DNA from: Rhodospirillaceae bacterium
GTDB taxonomy: Bacteria > Pseudomonadota > Alphaproteobacteria > UBA8366 > GCA-2717185
Assembly: GCA_002717185.1 (NCBI GenBank)
Contig: PBDC01000046.1
Location: 3,921-23,645 of the forward strand
Reading direction: 5' to 3'
DNA: 19,725 nt
The position numbers and the translations under genes are program-made. This document shows positions 1 to 7,104 of this stretch, piece after piece (position 1 is the first letter of the stretch; each line of letters begins with the position of its first letter). The notes beneath the pieces were generated by a model. That model had not been told where the DNA came from. It saw nothing but the letters and a program-made list of their open reading frames with translations, and ran no database searches.

Positions 1-860
1 TGGGGCACTAGGAACGCGTTCGGAAGCTCAAGATAGCCGGAATTAAAATTTGGCTCCCCCTCATAAACATCGAGCCCTATACCAGAAATTTTTCCAGATT
101 TGACTGCTGCAATCAGGGCTTCGTCTTCAACAATATCGCCGCGGGCGGTGTTAACGACTATAGCGTGATCAGGCAGCAGGCCGATCCGCTTGGCGTTGAT
201 AAAATGATGGGTTTCTGGTGTTGACGGGCAATTAATTGATAGAAATTGCGCATGTGGCAGCATGTCTTCTGGATTTTGGTGGAATTTTGCTCCTTCTTCA
301 AGATCTGGCGAAAGCTGAGAGCGGTTGCTGTAATGGATCTCCATGTCGAAGGCGCGTGCACGCTTCGCGACGGCCCGGCCGATGCGGCCCATGCCAAGAA
401 TGCCGAGCCGCTTCCCTGTCATATGAGTCCCCAACAGGCTCGTCGCATCCCAACGACCCCAGCGGCCTTCGCGCAGTATCGCAGTCGATTCACACTGTCG
501 CCGCGCTGCGCCAAGCAGACATAGCAAAGCAATATCTGCCGTCGCGTCGGTTAAGACGTCCGGTGTGTTGGTGACGGTGATCTTGTGTGCGGTAGCAGCC
601 GCGATATCAATATGCTCGTATCCGACGGAAAAGGTGGCGATAGCTCTGATCCGTGGATCAAGTTTTTTGATGATATCGGCAGAGAATTGTTCCGTGGAAC
701 AGGTCAGGATTGCATCTGCTTTCGCGCTGCTGGATATCAGGGTATCAGCGTCATATTGTGAATCATCAATGTTGAGCAGAACGTCATAGTCACGACATGC
801 ACGCGCCTCGACGGCTTGAGGTAATTTTCGGGTTAGGAGAAGGACACGACGGTTTGACAT
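1..860 (-). CDS. D-2-hydroxyacid dehydrogenase (glyoxylate/glycerate reductase-like), 3' end cut off by the window
   Basis: An open frame of 286 codons runs from ATG at 860 off the left edge of the window. It matches the D-isomer-specific 2-hydroxyacid dehydrogenase family, which reduces 2-oxoacids such as glyoxylate or hydroxypyruvate with NAD(P)H in the cytosol. The N-terminal catalytic part carries the SVGYEHID segment (about residues 78-85). The Rossmann motif GMGRIG is at 156-161. NTARG at 237-241 holds the catalytic Arg240, and EGEP at 267-270 holds the catalytic Glu269. The frame stops at NAFLVP, just where the family's catalytic His is expected, so the missing part should be about 40 residues. 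GAGGA (868-872 on the plus strand) lies 7 bases before the ATG and supports this start. The start overlaps that of eipB on the other strand. The substrate cannot be fixed from sequence. Confidence 0.9.
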   Translation of the reverse strand, partial: MSNRRVLLLTRKLPQAVEARACRDYDVLLNIDDSQYDADTLISSSAKADAILTCSTEQFSADIIKKLDPRIRAIATFSVGYEHIDIAAATAHKITVTNTPDVLTDATADIALLCLLGAARRQCESTAILREGRWGRWDATSLLGTHMTGKRLGILGMGRIGRAVAKRARAFDMEIHYSNRSQLSPDLEEGAKFHQNPEDMLPHAQFLSINCPSTPETHHFINAKRIGLLPDHAIVVNTARGDIVEDEALIAAVKSGKISGIGLDVYEGEPNFNSGYLELPNAFLVP

Positions 861-1755
861 GGAAATTTCCTCGGTTATAGCGCGAGCTGCTTTAGGACAG
901 CCTAATGATCTACAAACCCGCCGGAGAAGCCAAGCATCTGATGGGGCCAAGCGCTGGCTTTTTTTATTGTTTGTCGCAGCAGTAATTTTAACAACGATTC
1001 CTCCGGCGTTGTCGTTTACGCCGATAAAAATTATTCCCCACAAGGCCGTATATGTCTTTGAGATGGAATCAGCCGACCCTGGGGGCGGAGTCGAAGATAT
1101 CGGCGGTGGGATGACATTTGAGTGGGCAGACGCTTGCGATGGTTGGGCACTTAAACAGCATTACTTTTTGCGTATATCGACTATTGAAGGGACAGATGTC
1201 GATATCAGTATCAGTAACGTTACCTGGGAAGCTAAAAACGGCATACGGTATCGCTTCATTCATCGCCGTGGCCGCAACGGGACCCTCATTGAGGATATCC
1301 AGGGTGTGGCAGAGCTCTCCGTGCGCGGCGGGGCTGGAAGTGTGATGTTTGAAAAACCAAAAGAACAGACTCTGAAATTGCCATCGGGAACAATGTTCCC
1401 GACCGATTTCATGCTCAGTCAGATGCAAGCTGCTGCTAGGAACGAGCGCATGGACCGAAGGCTGGTATTCGAGGGCTCTGCCGTGGAAGGGCCGCAAACC
1501 GTGTCGACAACTATTTTGCCGTTGCGTAAGGTAGATGAAGCAGATCTCTTGGAGCCAGCATTTGGAACGCGAACGGTTTGGCCCATGTATGTCGCCTATT
1601 TCCCACCAGATAATTTCGATGGTCAACCTGACACCGAACTGTCGATTTATGTGCAGCCTAACGGCGTTGTCATGGGCTACGTCGTCGATTATGGCGATTT
1701 TAAACTGAGGGCGAAATTGGTGAAGATTGAAGCCTTGCCGGACCTCGGCTGCTAA
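859..1755 (+). CDS. eipB: EipB family (DUF1849) periplasmic cell-envelope integrity protein
   Basis: The product is 298 residues and resembles EipB, a periplasmic beta-spiral protein needed for envelope integrity in Brucella and conserved in Alphaproteobacteria. An N-terminal hydrophobic stretch (about residues 32-52) after basic residues fits a Sec signal peptide or membrane anchor. The family hallmark 'CDGW' is at residues 93-96. Cys93 and the C-terminal residue Cys298 are the only visible partners for the conserved disulfide of this family. The 30-residue stretch before the hydrophobic segment is long, but no other in-frame ATG or GTG lies ahead of it. The chosen ATG shares two bases with the start codon of the divergent dehydrogenase and has no well-spaced Shine-Dalgarno, so the true start is less certain than the frame. 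The gene converges with dinB, with only 24 bases between stop codons. Confidence 0.85.
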   Translation: MEISSVIARAALGQPNDLQTRRRSQASDGAKRWLFLLFVAAVILTTIPPALSFTPIKIIPHKAVYVFEMESADPGGGVEDIGGGMTFEWADACDGWALKQHYFLRISTIEGTDVDISISNVTWEAKNGIRYRFIHRRGRNGTLIEDIQGVAELSVRGGAGSVMFEKPKEQTLKLPSGTMFPTDFMLSQMQAAARNERMDRRLVFEGSAVEGPQTVSTTILPLRKVDEADLLEPAFGTRTVWPMYVAYFPPDNFDGQPDTELSIYVQPNGVVMGYVVDYGDFKLRAKLVKIEALPDLGC

Positions 1756-1779
1756 TCGCAGCACCTAGCGTAAGATCGG

Positions 1780-3042
1780 TTACAGCATGCGACGTCCCTT
1801 GGCGATGGCGTTGGGGCCTAGTTTGGCACGTACGGCGTCTAAAACCTCTTCGACCTTGTGCTCCCTTGGTTTTTCCTGGTGGAGAAGGTCCGGCGGATCG
1901 GCATCCCCCGCGTCTACGATATCGGCTATGCCCACGCCGATCAGTCGGAATGCAGGGCCATTCGCTTCCTTTTCCAGTAACGCGACGGCAGTGCGATAAA
2001 TAACTTCCGCAAGTTCGGTCGGGTGGGACAGGGTACGGCTGCGAGTCAAAAGTTGAAAATCCGCTCGTTTTAGTTTGAGTGTAACACTGCGACCGGCAAG
2101 AGACCGTTTTTTCAAGCGCTCCGCCACGCTTTCGCAAAGCGGCCACACTCGTTTGCACAACGTTTCGAGATTGAAGATATCGTCGGCGAAGGTTGTTTCT
2201 GAAGAAATGCTTTTGGGCGCGGACGTGGGCGTCACAGACCGGTCGTCTTGGCCCCGTGAAAAGTTATAAAGGCGATGTCCTATAGAACCGTATCGCGCGA
2301 CCAGTTTGCCCTTGTCTATATTTTGTAAATGGCCAACCATCGTAATTCCGTCGCGCTGGAGTTTGCTTCCTAGAGCTCTACCGACCCCCCAGATAACTTT
2401 GACTGGCTGGGACGCGAGGAAGGACTTTGCTTCTGACCGACCGATTACTGAGAAGCCGCGCGGCTTGTCCAGGTCCGAGCCAACTTTGGCAAGAAACTTG
2501 TTGTAGCTTAGCCCAACGCTCCCCGTAACGCCGATTTCGTCTTCAATTCGCTTAACAATCTGGGCGAGGGTGCGAGCGGGAGACCCCTTGTGAAGGGTTT
2601 CCGTTCCGGATAAATCGAGAAATGCCTCGTCAATTGACAAGGGCTGCACCATAGGAGTGTAGTTCTTCATAATGGCACGGATCTCATCACCGACGGCACT
2701 GTACTTTGTCATGTTAGGGCGAATGACGACCGCATTAGGGCAGGCCTTGAGCGCCATGAACATCGGCATAGCGGAGCGGACGCCATATAGACGGGCGACG
2801 TAACAGGCCGCGGACACTACCCCGCGATGACCACCGCCGACGATGACAGGGACGTCTTTTAACGCGGGGTCGTCACGTTTCTCGATTGAGGCGTAGAAAG
2901 CATCGCAGTCAATATGTGCAATCGTTAGTGTCGTGAGTTCAGGATGGGTAATTATGCGGGGCGAGTTGCAGGCTGGGCAGCGGGCCTTTGTCGCGTCGCC
3001 ATCAAACGCCTTTAGGCATTCGCGGCAGAGCGAGGACGTCAT
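1780..3042 (-). CDS. dinB: DNA polymerase IV (Y family) with N-terminal zinc-ribbon extension
   Basis: A 420-residue Y-family translesion polymerase. The palm begins at 'AHIDCDAFYASIEKRDDP'. Asp45 and the Asp138-Glu139 pair in 'SIDEAFLDLSGT' are the metal-binding catalytic residues, Tyr50 occupies the steric-gate position, and YVARLYGVRSAMP (81-93) is the fingers motif. 'SVGLSYNKFLAKVGSD' and the following HhH region are intact, and a little-finger domain fills the C-terminal third. Ahead of the palm lies an extension with Cys6, Cys9, Cys22 and Cys25 (C-x2-C-x12-C-x2-C), a probable zinc ribbon known in alphaproteobacterial DinB but absent from E. coli Pol IV. No canonical QLxLF-type clamp-binding motif is visible at the C-terminus, which ends in KGRRML. 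The ATG overlaps the ROK kinase stop by 4 bases (ATGA), so translation is probably coupled. Confidence 0.96.
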   Translation of the reverse strand: MTSSLCRECLKAFDGDATKARCPACNSPRIITHPELTTLTIAHIDCDAFYASIEKRDDPALKDVPVIVGGGHRGVVSAACYVARLYGVRSAMPMFMALKACPNAVVIRPNMTKYSAVGDEIRAIMKNYTPMVQPLSIDEAFLDLSGTETLHKGSPARTLAQIVKRIEDEIGVTGSVGLSYNKFLAKVGSDLDKPRGFSVIGRSEAKSFLASQPVKVIWGVGRALGSKLQRDGITMVGHLQNIDKGKLVARYGSIGHRLYNFSRGQDDRSVTPTSAPKSISSETTFADDIFNLETLCKRVWPLCESVAERLKKRSLAGRSVTLKLKRADFQLLTRSRTLSHPTELAEVIYRTAVALLEKEANGPAFRLIGVGIADIVDAGDADPPDLLHQEKPREHKVEEVLDAVRAKLGPNAIAKGRRML

Positions 3043-3950
3043 GATGGACAGTCACTAGCTGGCCAAAGCCACGCTGCACCCCTAACACCGCTCGAATCTC
3101 CATAGGTTGGAGGAAGCAATTTTGTCTCAACTTGGTCTGAGAACACCCAGTTCGACCACAGTTTGGGTATGTTGTCGTAGAGGCGTTTGATATTTGAAAC
3201 ACCGCCGCCAAGCACTATCACATTTGGATCGATCAGGTTGATGACGCTGGCCAGTGCCCGTGCAAGTCGGTTTTCGTAGCGTGACAGGCTCTCGTCACAG
3301 GTCATATCGCCAACAGCGGCCCTATCGGCGATTTCCAGCGGCGTCAAACGGCATCCTGTTTCAGCCTCATGATGCGCCGCAAAGCCGGTTCCGGACAGAA
3401 AAGTTTCGATACATCCTTTTAAGCCACAACTGCATTGTAGCCCGGGCTGTTCTTCAGGGTACATCCAAGGCAATGGATTATGGCCCCATTCCCCACCAAT
3501 AGCGTTGGCGCCCACTTGAACTGTGCCATCAATTACAATCCCACTGCCGCATCCGGTGCCAAGGATGGCCCCGAAGACGGTACTGACCCCGGCAGCGGCA
3601 CCGTCCATTGCCTCCGATAACGCGAAGCAATTTGCATCGTTTGCCACTTTTACAGGCCGATTAAGCCGCTGTTCGAGATCCCTGTCGAGAGGGTATCCGT
3701 TGAATGGCGAATTGTAGGCATTCTTTACCCGTTGCGTGGTGGGTGAGATTGTGCCAGGGATTCCAAAACCGACGGAACATCGCATTCCAGCAAGTGTTTC
3801 AACCTTTTCGACGAGTGATGCGATCGCCTCAACCGCTGCAGAATAATTGTTAGCAGGCGTCTCGATGCGTTCGCGAACCAAGAGTTCACCGTTAGCACCC
3901 ATTGCGATCGCTTCTATTTTTGTGCCTCCGACATCGACGCCTATACGCAT
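3039..3950 (-). CDS. ROK family sugar kinase (fructokinase / N-acetylhexosamine kinase type)
   Basis: A 303-residue cytosolic sugar kinase of the ROK family. The phosphate-binding DVGGTK is at residues 6-11 and the catalytic Asp105 sits in ANDAN. The glycine-rich segment 'GTGCGSGIVIDG' starts near 131. The ROK zinc site is complete: His157 in GEWGH, and Cys173, Cys175 and Cys180 in CSCGLKGC. The presence of the zinc site and the lack of an N-terminal winged helix argue for a kinase rather than an NagC/Mlc-type repressor. The exact sugar cannot be told. ATG at 3950 gives the usual MRIGVDVGGT start. A TTG three bases upstream is in frame and lies closer to a GAGGT element (9 instead of 12 bases), so it remains a possible alternative. 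The gene is first in a pair with dinB. Confidence 0.92.
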   Translation of the reverse strand: MRIGVDVGGTKIEAIAMGANGELLVRERIETPANNYSAAVEAIASLVEKVETLAGMRCSVGFGIPGTISPTTQRVKNAYNSPFNGYPLDRDLEQRLNRPVKVANDANCFALSEAMDGAAAGVSTVFGAILGTGCGSGIVIDGTVQVGANAIGGEWGHNPLPWMYPEEQPGLQCSCGLKGCIETFLSGTGFAAHHEAETGCRLTPLEIADRAAVGDMTCDESLSRYENRLARALASVINLIDPNVIVLGGGVSNIKRLYDNIPKLWSNWVFSDQVETKLLPPTYGDSSGVRGAAWLWPASDCPS

Positions 3951-4420
3951 CAAAAGGTATCTACCTCATAATTAGCCATATTAATTTGAACACTATGTAC
4001 TGTTCTTTGAAAGACTAGATTATTAACAATAAATTTATAAAACCGAATCACCTTTTGTGTGCAGAATTAGCAAGCAAACGGAAGGGGCATCAGGGTCGCT
4101 GACCTTCAGAGACGTTCTTAATCGTAAGCTTGTTAGTGAAAACGTGCGATCCATCCGTGTTTGGTCCGAGTAAATCGTTTGGTCTTTTGCATCCGGCTGG
4201 TGAAATTAACATAACGATTAATTTTGACTTAGCGGATGGTTGCTCGGTGAGTGAATTCGCGTTTGCTCTGATGCGATGGACGAACGAGAAGCTTCTCGCT
4301 AAGAAACGTAATAGCTGAGTTTCGCCCATTGTTTGACTGCAGAAGAAGGATATTAAAAATTTGACTTTGCTAGAGGCCCTTGGGGCAGGGGGCGTTTTAA
4401 AGAAAGTGGGGAATCTGGTT
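3951..4420. other. Intergenic region upstream of the ROK kinase-dinB pair, no convincing gene
   Basis: This gap lies between the ROK kinase start and the terminator hairpin beyond rpmG. The part next to the kinase (about 3955-4060) is AT-rich and should hold its promoter, although I see no clean -35/-10 pair. Overlapping short open frames occur on both strands at 4090-4329, but none has a ribosome binding site, a recognisable motif or coding-like composition. No tRNA or known RNA fold was recognised. Confidence 0.6.
3988..4005. promoter_or_regulatory. Dyad GAACA-N8-TGTTC upstream of the ROK kinase-dinB pair, possible operator
   Basis: Two 5-base inverted half-sites (GAACA at 3988-3992 and TGTTC at 4001-4005) lie about 38-55 bases upstream of the kinase ATG, in the AT-rich promoter-proximal region. 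The half-sites resemble LexA half-sites (GAAC/GTTC), and dinB is a classic SOS gene. However, the spacing and orientation differ from the alphaproteobacterial LexA box (direct repeat GTTC-N7-GTTC). An operator role is inference only; the dyad may be chance. Confidence 0.25.
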
Positions 4421-4464
4421 TAAACACCAAAAAGCCGCTCATTTGAGCGGCTTTTTGGTGTTTA
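4421..4464. terminator. Strong bidirectional Rho-independent terminator downstream of rpmG
   Basis: A perfect 20-base inverted repeat (4421-4440 and 4445-4464) surrounds a 4-base loop. The stem core is GCCGCTC/GAGCGGC and is flanked by A5 on one side and T5 on the other, so either strand would form a GC hairpin followed by a U-tract. It begins 20 bases after the rpmG stop codon on the minus strand and is the evident end of that transcript. In the opposite direction it would block any plus-strand transcript entering rpmG antisense. Confidence 0.92.
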
Positions 4465-4483
4465 AGGTCCATCCTGTGATTGC

Positions 4484-4651
4484 TTATTTGATGCGACCTT
4501 CCTTGAAAACCACATGCTTACGAACGACCGGATCGTACTTTTTCATTTCCAGCTTTTCGGTCTGTGTCCGCGGGTTTTTCTTCGTGACATAGTAATATCC
4601 CGTGTCTGCAGAACTGACCATTTTGATCAGGATCGTGCTCGGCTTTGCCAT
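4484..4651 (-). CDS. rpmG: 50S ribosomal protein L33
   Basis: A 55-residue protein beginning [20 protein letters not shown] and ending [11 protein letters not shown], typical of bacterial L33 of the large ribosomal subunit. The segment [20 protein letters not shown] is the family core. It has no CxxC zinc pairs, so it is the zinc-independent form. It lies 77 bases after the NUDIX gene in the same direction, far enough to allow its own promoter, and is followed by a strong terminator. The Shine-Dalgarno is weak (GGGA about 9 bases upstream). Confidence 0.97.
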   Translation of the reverse strand: MAKPSTILIKMVSSADTGYYYVTKKNPRTQTEKLEMKKYDPVVRKHVVFKEGRIK

Positions 4652-4698
4652 GATCGATCGTCCCGTTTGTCCGAAATAGCGATAGTATTAAGCGAGGC

Positions 4699-4726
4699 AC
4701 ATTAGCGGTCGGCCACTGCAAGTCAA
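4699..4726 (-). promoter_or_regulatory. Possible sigma-70 promoter for rpmG
   Basis: In the 77-base gap upstream of rpmG the minus strand reads TTGACT (4726-4721), a 16-base spacer, then TAATGT (4704-4699). The -35 is close to consensus, but the -10 matches TATAAT at only three positions. The position, about 48 bases before the rpmG start, is sensible. No better candidate is visible in the gap. Confidence 0.3.
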
Positions 4727-4728
4727 GC

Positions 4729-5430
4729 CTATTCCATCGTGATGAGCTTTGCGTTCACCCTGGTCGACAGCCGTGGCACCTGTCGCCTGGGATTGAGAGG
4801 TACGTCTTCGCGCCACAAAGTCATTGCCTCCAAAAGCGCGAAACGGGTTACATTCATAAGGTCGAATGCTTCGAGCGCCTCAGACACGCGGCGCCAACCT
4901 ATATCTTCCAGTTCGCTCGTATGGCGTAGCCTGCCAGAGGTGCGGGCACCGTCGATTAAGAAAAAGCGGGTATCGAACCGGATCGGATTGCGGGTAGGTG
5001 TGATGGCGCGAGCGATGTAGTCGAGACCACTCAAAATCGGCACCTGTCCCGCCTTCATATAGGCAGCATGTAAATCAGAATTGCCAGAAGGAGCAATAAG
5101 TCCCGATTGACCGATCAGGAGACCCGATTCCTCCCATGTTTCGCGCAAGGCGGCCCAAATAAGCGCTTTAGCGCGGCTCTCAGAGCATTGCCGTCGCAGC
5201 TTTTGCAAGACATTTTCTTGGATCGTTGCCGCTGCCGCGTGCCGATAATCGGAGTGATCAACGCGGCCGCCAGGAAATACGTAGATCCCTGGCATAAAAC
5301 GCGCGTTCAGCCGCCGCCGCCCAAGCAATACCTCTGGGTCGAGGCGCGACCCGCGCAATAAAACAACGCTCGCGGCGTCTTTCGGTCTGACAGGACGATT
5401 CGACGGCGCAGTCGATCGGTGACTCGGCAT
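4729..5430 (-). CDS. NUDIX hydrolase (NUDT7/8/19-like, split Nudix box)
   Basis: A 233-residue NUDIX protein, a family that hydrolyses nucleoside diphosphates linked to another group. The fold starts at DAASVVLLRG (about residue 18). 'FPGG' is at 52-55 and 'RETWEESG' at 96-103 carries the metal-binding glutamates. About 40 residues separate the two halves instead of the classic five-residue gap, as in the NUDT7/8/19-like group (coenzyme A or related CoA esters in characterised members). A conserved tail motif, ARAITPTRNPIRFDTRFF, follows. The true substrate is unknown. Its ATG lies 3 bases after the protease stop, and GGGGAG 7 bases upstream is a good Shine-Dalgarno, so the two genes are co-transcribed. 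Confidence 0.88.
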   Translation of the reverse strand: MPSHRSTAPSNRPVRPKDAASVVLLRGSRLDPEVLLGRRRLNARFMPGIYVFPGGRVDHSDYRHAAAATIQENVLQKLRRQCSESRAKALIWAALRETWEESGLLIGQSGLIAPSGNSDLHAAYMKAGQVPILSGLDYIARAITPTRNPIRFDTRFFLIDGARTSGRLRHTSELEDIGWRRVSEALEAFDLMNVTRFALLEAMTLWREDVPLNPRRQVPRLSTRVNAKLITME

Positions 5431-5433
5431 GGG

Positions 5434-7023
5434 TTAACTCCCCGCGGTCGGCGCGGAGTGCCTCAGCGCGTGTTTATAAAGTTCCAGTTTCCGCAGAATT
5501 TTTTTGGCTAATGCGATGTCAATATCGTCATCCTGCTGCGGCTGCCATGGGCATTTTTTGCCCGCTGTGACACGTGCCTTATTGGTCATCGGTTGGCTTG
5601 CTGCGATCTCTGCCCGTGGCGCTGGTTCACCAAATTCCCGCTTTAGAACTGCGGCAATATCTTTGGCCCCGCTGGTGCATAAGGTTGGAATAACCCCAAT
5701 TTGGTTGAGGTCGAACCCCAAAGGGGAATGCAGGCGAGCCCAAGTCAGGATCAACTCTCCCTCGTTTGGCAGACGAATCACGGTCTGCACCGTCCCCTTG
5801 CCGAAACTGTTGCTACCTATCAAGACAGCACGTCCGTGGTCTTGCAGGGCCGCGGCTAGAACTTCGGAAGCGGATGCGGAAGCTCCGTCCAACAGAAGTA
5901 CGATGGGAATATCATGTGCGATTTCAACTTCCGAAGCGTCGAAAAGCTGGAGGCTATCTGGATGCCGCCCGCGCGTCGTACTTATTCGTCCCGTTGGAAG
6001 GAATAGGTCAGCCGCACTTACTGCTTGGTCGAGTAAGCCACCTGGGTTACCGCGTAAGTCAATTACGATTCCGTCGAGTGAGCCGTGGAACTCTTGCACG
6101 GCCTTCTGGACATTATTGCGTAGTTCGCTTGTTGTGTCCTGATTGAAACCGGTCATCCGCAGATAGGCATAGCGGTTTCGCGCTTGGTAGAACACGGTCG
6201 CCGGAATAATCCTTGCACGAGAGATCGCTAGAACAAGCGGATCGGACTGGTTTCCTCGCTGCACCGTCACTTGCACCGATTCGCCAAGCGGCCCTCGAAG
6301 TAAACGCAAGATTTGCCGAAAAGACATGCCCCGAAGCGGCGTACCATCAATATTGACGAAAATATCTCCTGTCACGACGCCAGCCTTGCTGGCTGGCAGA
6401 CCCGGCGTGACCGATTTGATTAGCGCACCTTCGTTGTGACTAGCCATGGAGACACCAATACCGCCAAAGCCTTCCCGAGCTTCGCGGTTACGGCGTCCGG
6501 CCTGCCTTCCGTCGTAACGGGTGTACCGGTCGAGGTCGATTAGAATGGCATCGATTGTGACTTTGTAAATCGCTTCGTTGTCCGCTTTGGCCAACTTTCT
6601 TGAGGCCTGTCGACCGGTTTTTATGAGACCGTCCATAGCGGACGCCCAGCCCTCCGTATCGTTTGGCGGCGCGGCTACGAAATGGCCGACTGAGATACCG
6701 TTTATTTGCAGGATGACGTGGTTTTCTTTGCGAAGCACAGCGGCTCCGGGCTCCAACTTCGAGAGCCCCGCGAGACCGGTCAGGGCCAATTTTGCCACGG
6801 ATAACTCATCTAGATACATTTTGTGAACATTGTCCAAAACTGTTGCGTACATTTGCGCAACTTCAGAACTTTTGGCTGGTTTTTCCGCTGTTCCCGGGTT
6901 TCTCGCTTCCGGGGTCGTACAGGCGGAAAGTCCCAAGAGTGTCGTCACGACCAGATAGCGTAGCAATAGCTGTGCGCTTATTGCCCGACGGGAAAGGCTT
7001 GTTCTAATAGGTGTGGACGACAT
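5434..7023 (-). CDS. S41 family C-terminal processing peptidase, predicted lipoprotein
   Basis: A 529-residue Tsp/CtpA-type serine protease. The N-terminus has arginines, a hydrophobic stretch and the lipobox LSAC with Cys35 as the lipidation site, so the enzyme should be membrane-anchored on the periplasmic side. A PDZ domain spans about residues 186-257. The peptidase core has 'IDLRGNPGG' (321-329) and the Ser-Lys dyad: Ser384 in 'ASASASE' and Lys409 in 'SFGKGTVQ', with Gln413 following at the spacing seen in Tsp. The region before the PDZ (about 50-185) matches nothing I can name. A GTG 15 bases upstream (7038) is an alternative start; ATG is preferred because it puts the signal peptide closer to the N-terminus. 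It is followed after 3 bases by the NUDIX gene. Likely work: trimming or degrading periplasmic proteins. Confidence 0.9.
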   Translation of the reverse strand: MSSTPIRTSLSRRAISAQLLLRYLVVTTLLGLSACTTPEARNPGTAEKPAKSSEVAQMYATVLDNVHKMYLDELSVAKLALTGLAGLSKLEPGAAVLRKENHVILQINGISVGHFVAAPPNDTEGWASAMDGLIKTGRQASRKLAKADNEAIYKVTIDAILIDLDRYTRYDGRQAGRRNREAREGFGGIGVSMASHNEGALIKSVTPGLPASKAGVVTGDIFVNIDGTPLRGMSFRQILRLLRGPLGESVQVTVQRGNQSDPLVLAISRARIIPATVFYQARNRYAYLRMTGFNQDTTSELRNNVQKAVQEFHGSLDGIVIDLRGNPGGLLDQAVSAADLFLPTGRISTTRGRHPDSLQLFDASEVEIAHDIPIVLLLDGASASASEVLAAALQDHGRAVLIGSNSFGKGTVQTVIRLPNEGELILTWARLHSPLGFDLNQIGVIPTLCTSGAKDIAAVLKREFGEPAPRAEIAASQPMTNKARVTAGKKCPWQPQQDDDIDIALAKKILRKLELYKHALRHSAPTAGS

Positions 7024-7104
7024 GTTATCCCGGACCACTGATCATCTGATCCTATTCAAACCGCGAAGTTAGACGGTCCGCCGCTGAATTTCTATAGGTC
7101 AGCA

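Noticed and set aside
1069..1764. Long open frame on the minus strand opposite eipB (231 codons)
   Set aside because: It lies antisense to a recognisable EipB gene, has no family motifs and reads as a shadow of the eipB codons.
1741..1779. Small GCTGC/GCAGC hairpin at the eipB stop as a terminator
   Set aside because: Only five base pairs and no U-tract on either strand.
4090..4329. Overlapping short frames on both strands (79 codons minus, 62 codons plus)
   Set aside because: Neither has a ribosome binding site or motif; the plus frame needs a TTG start and its third-position composition is unlike the genes around it.
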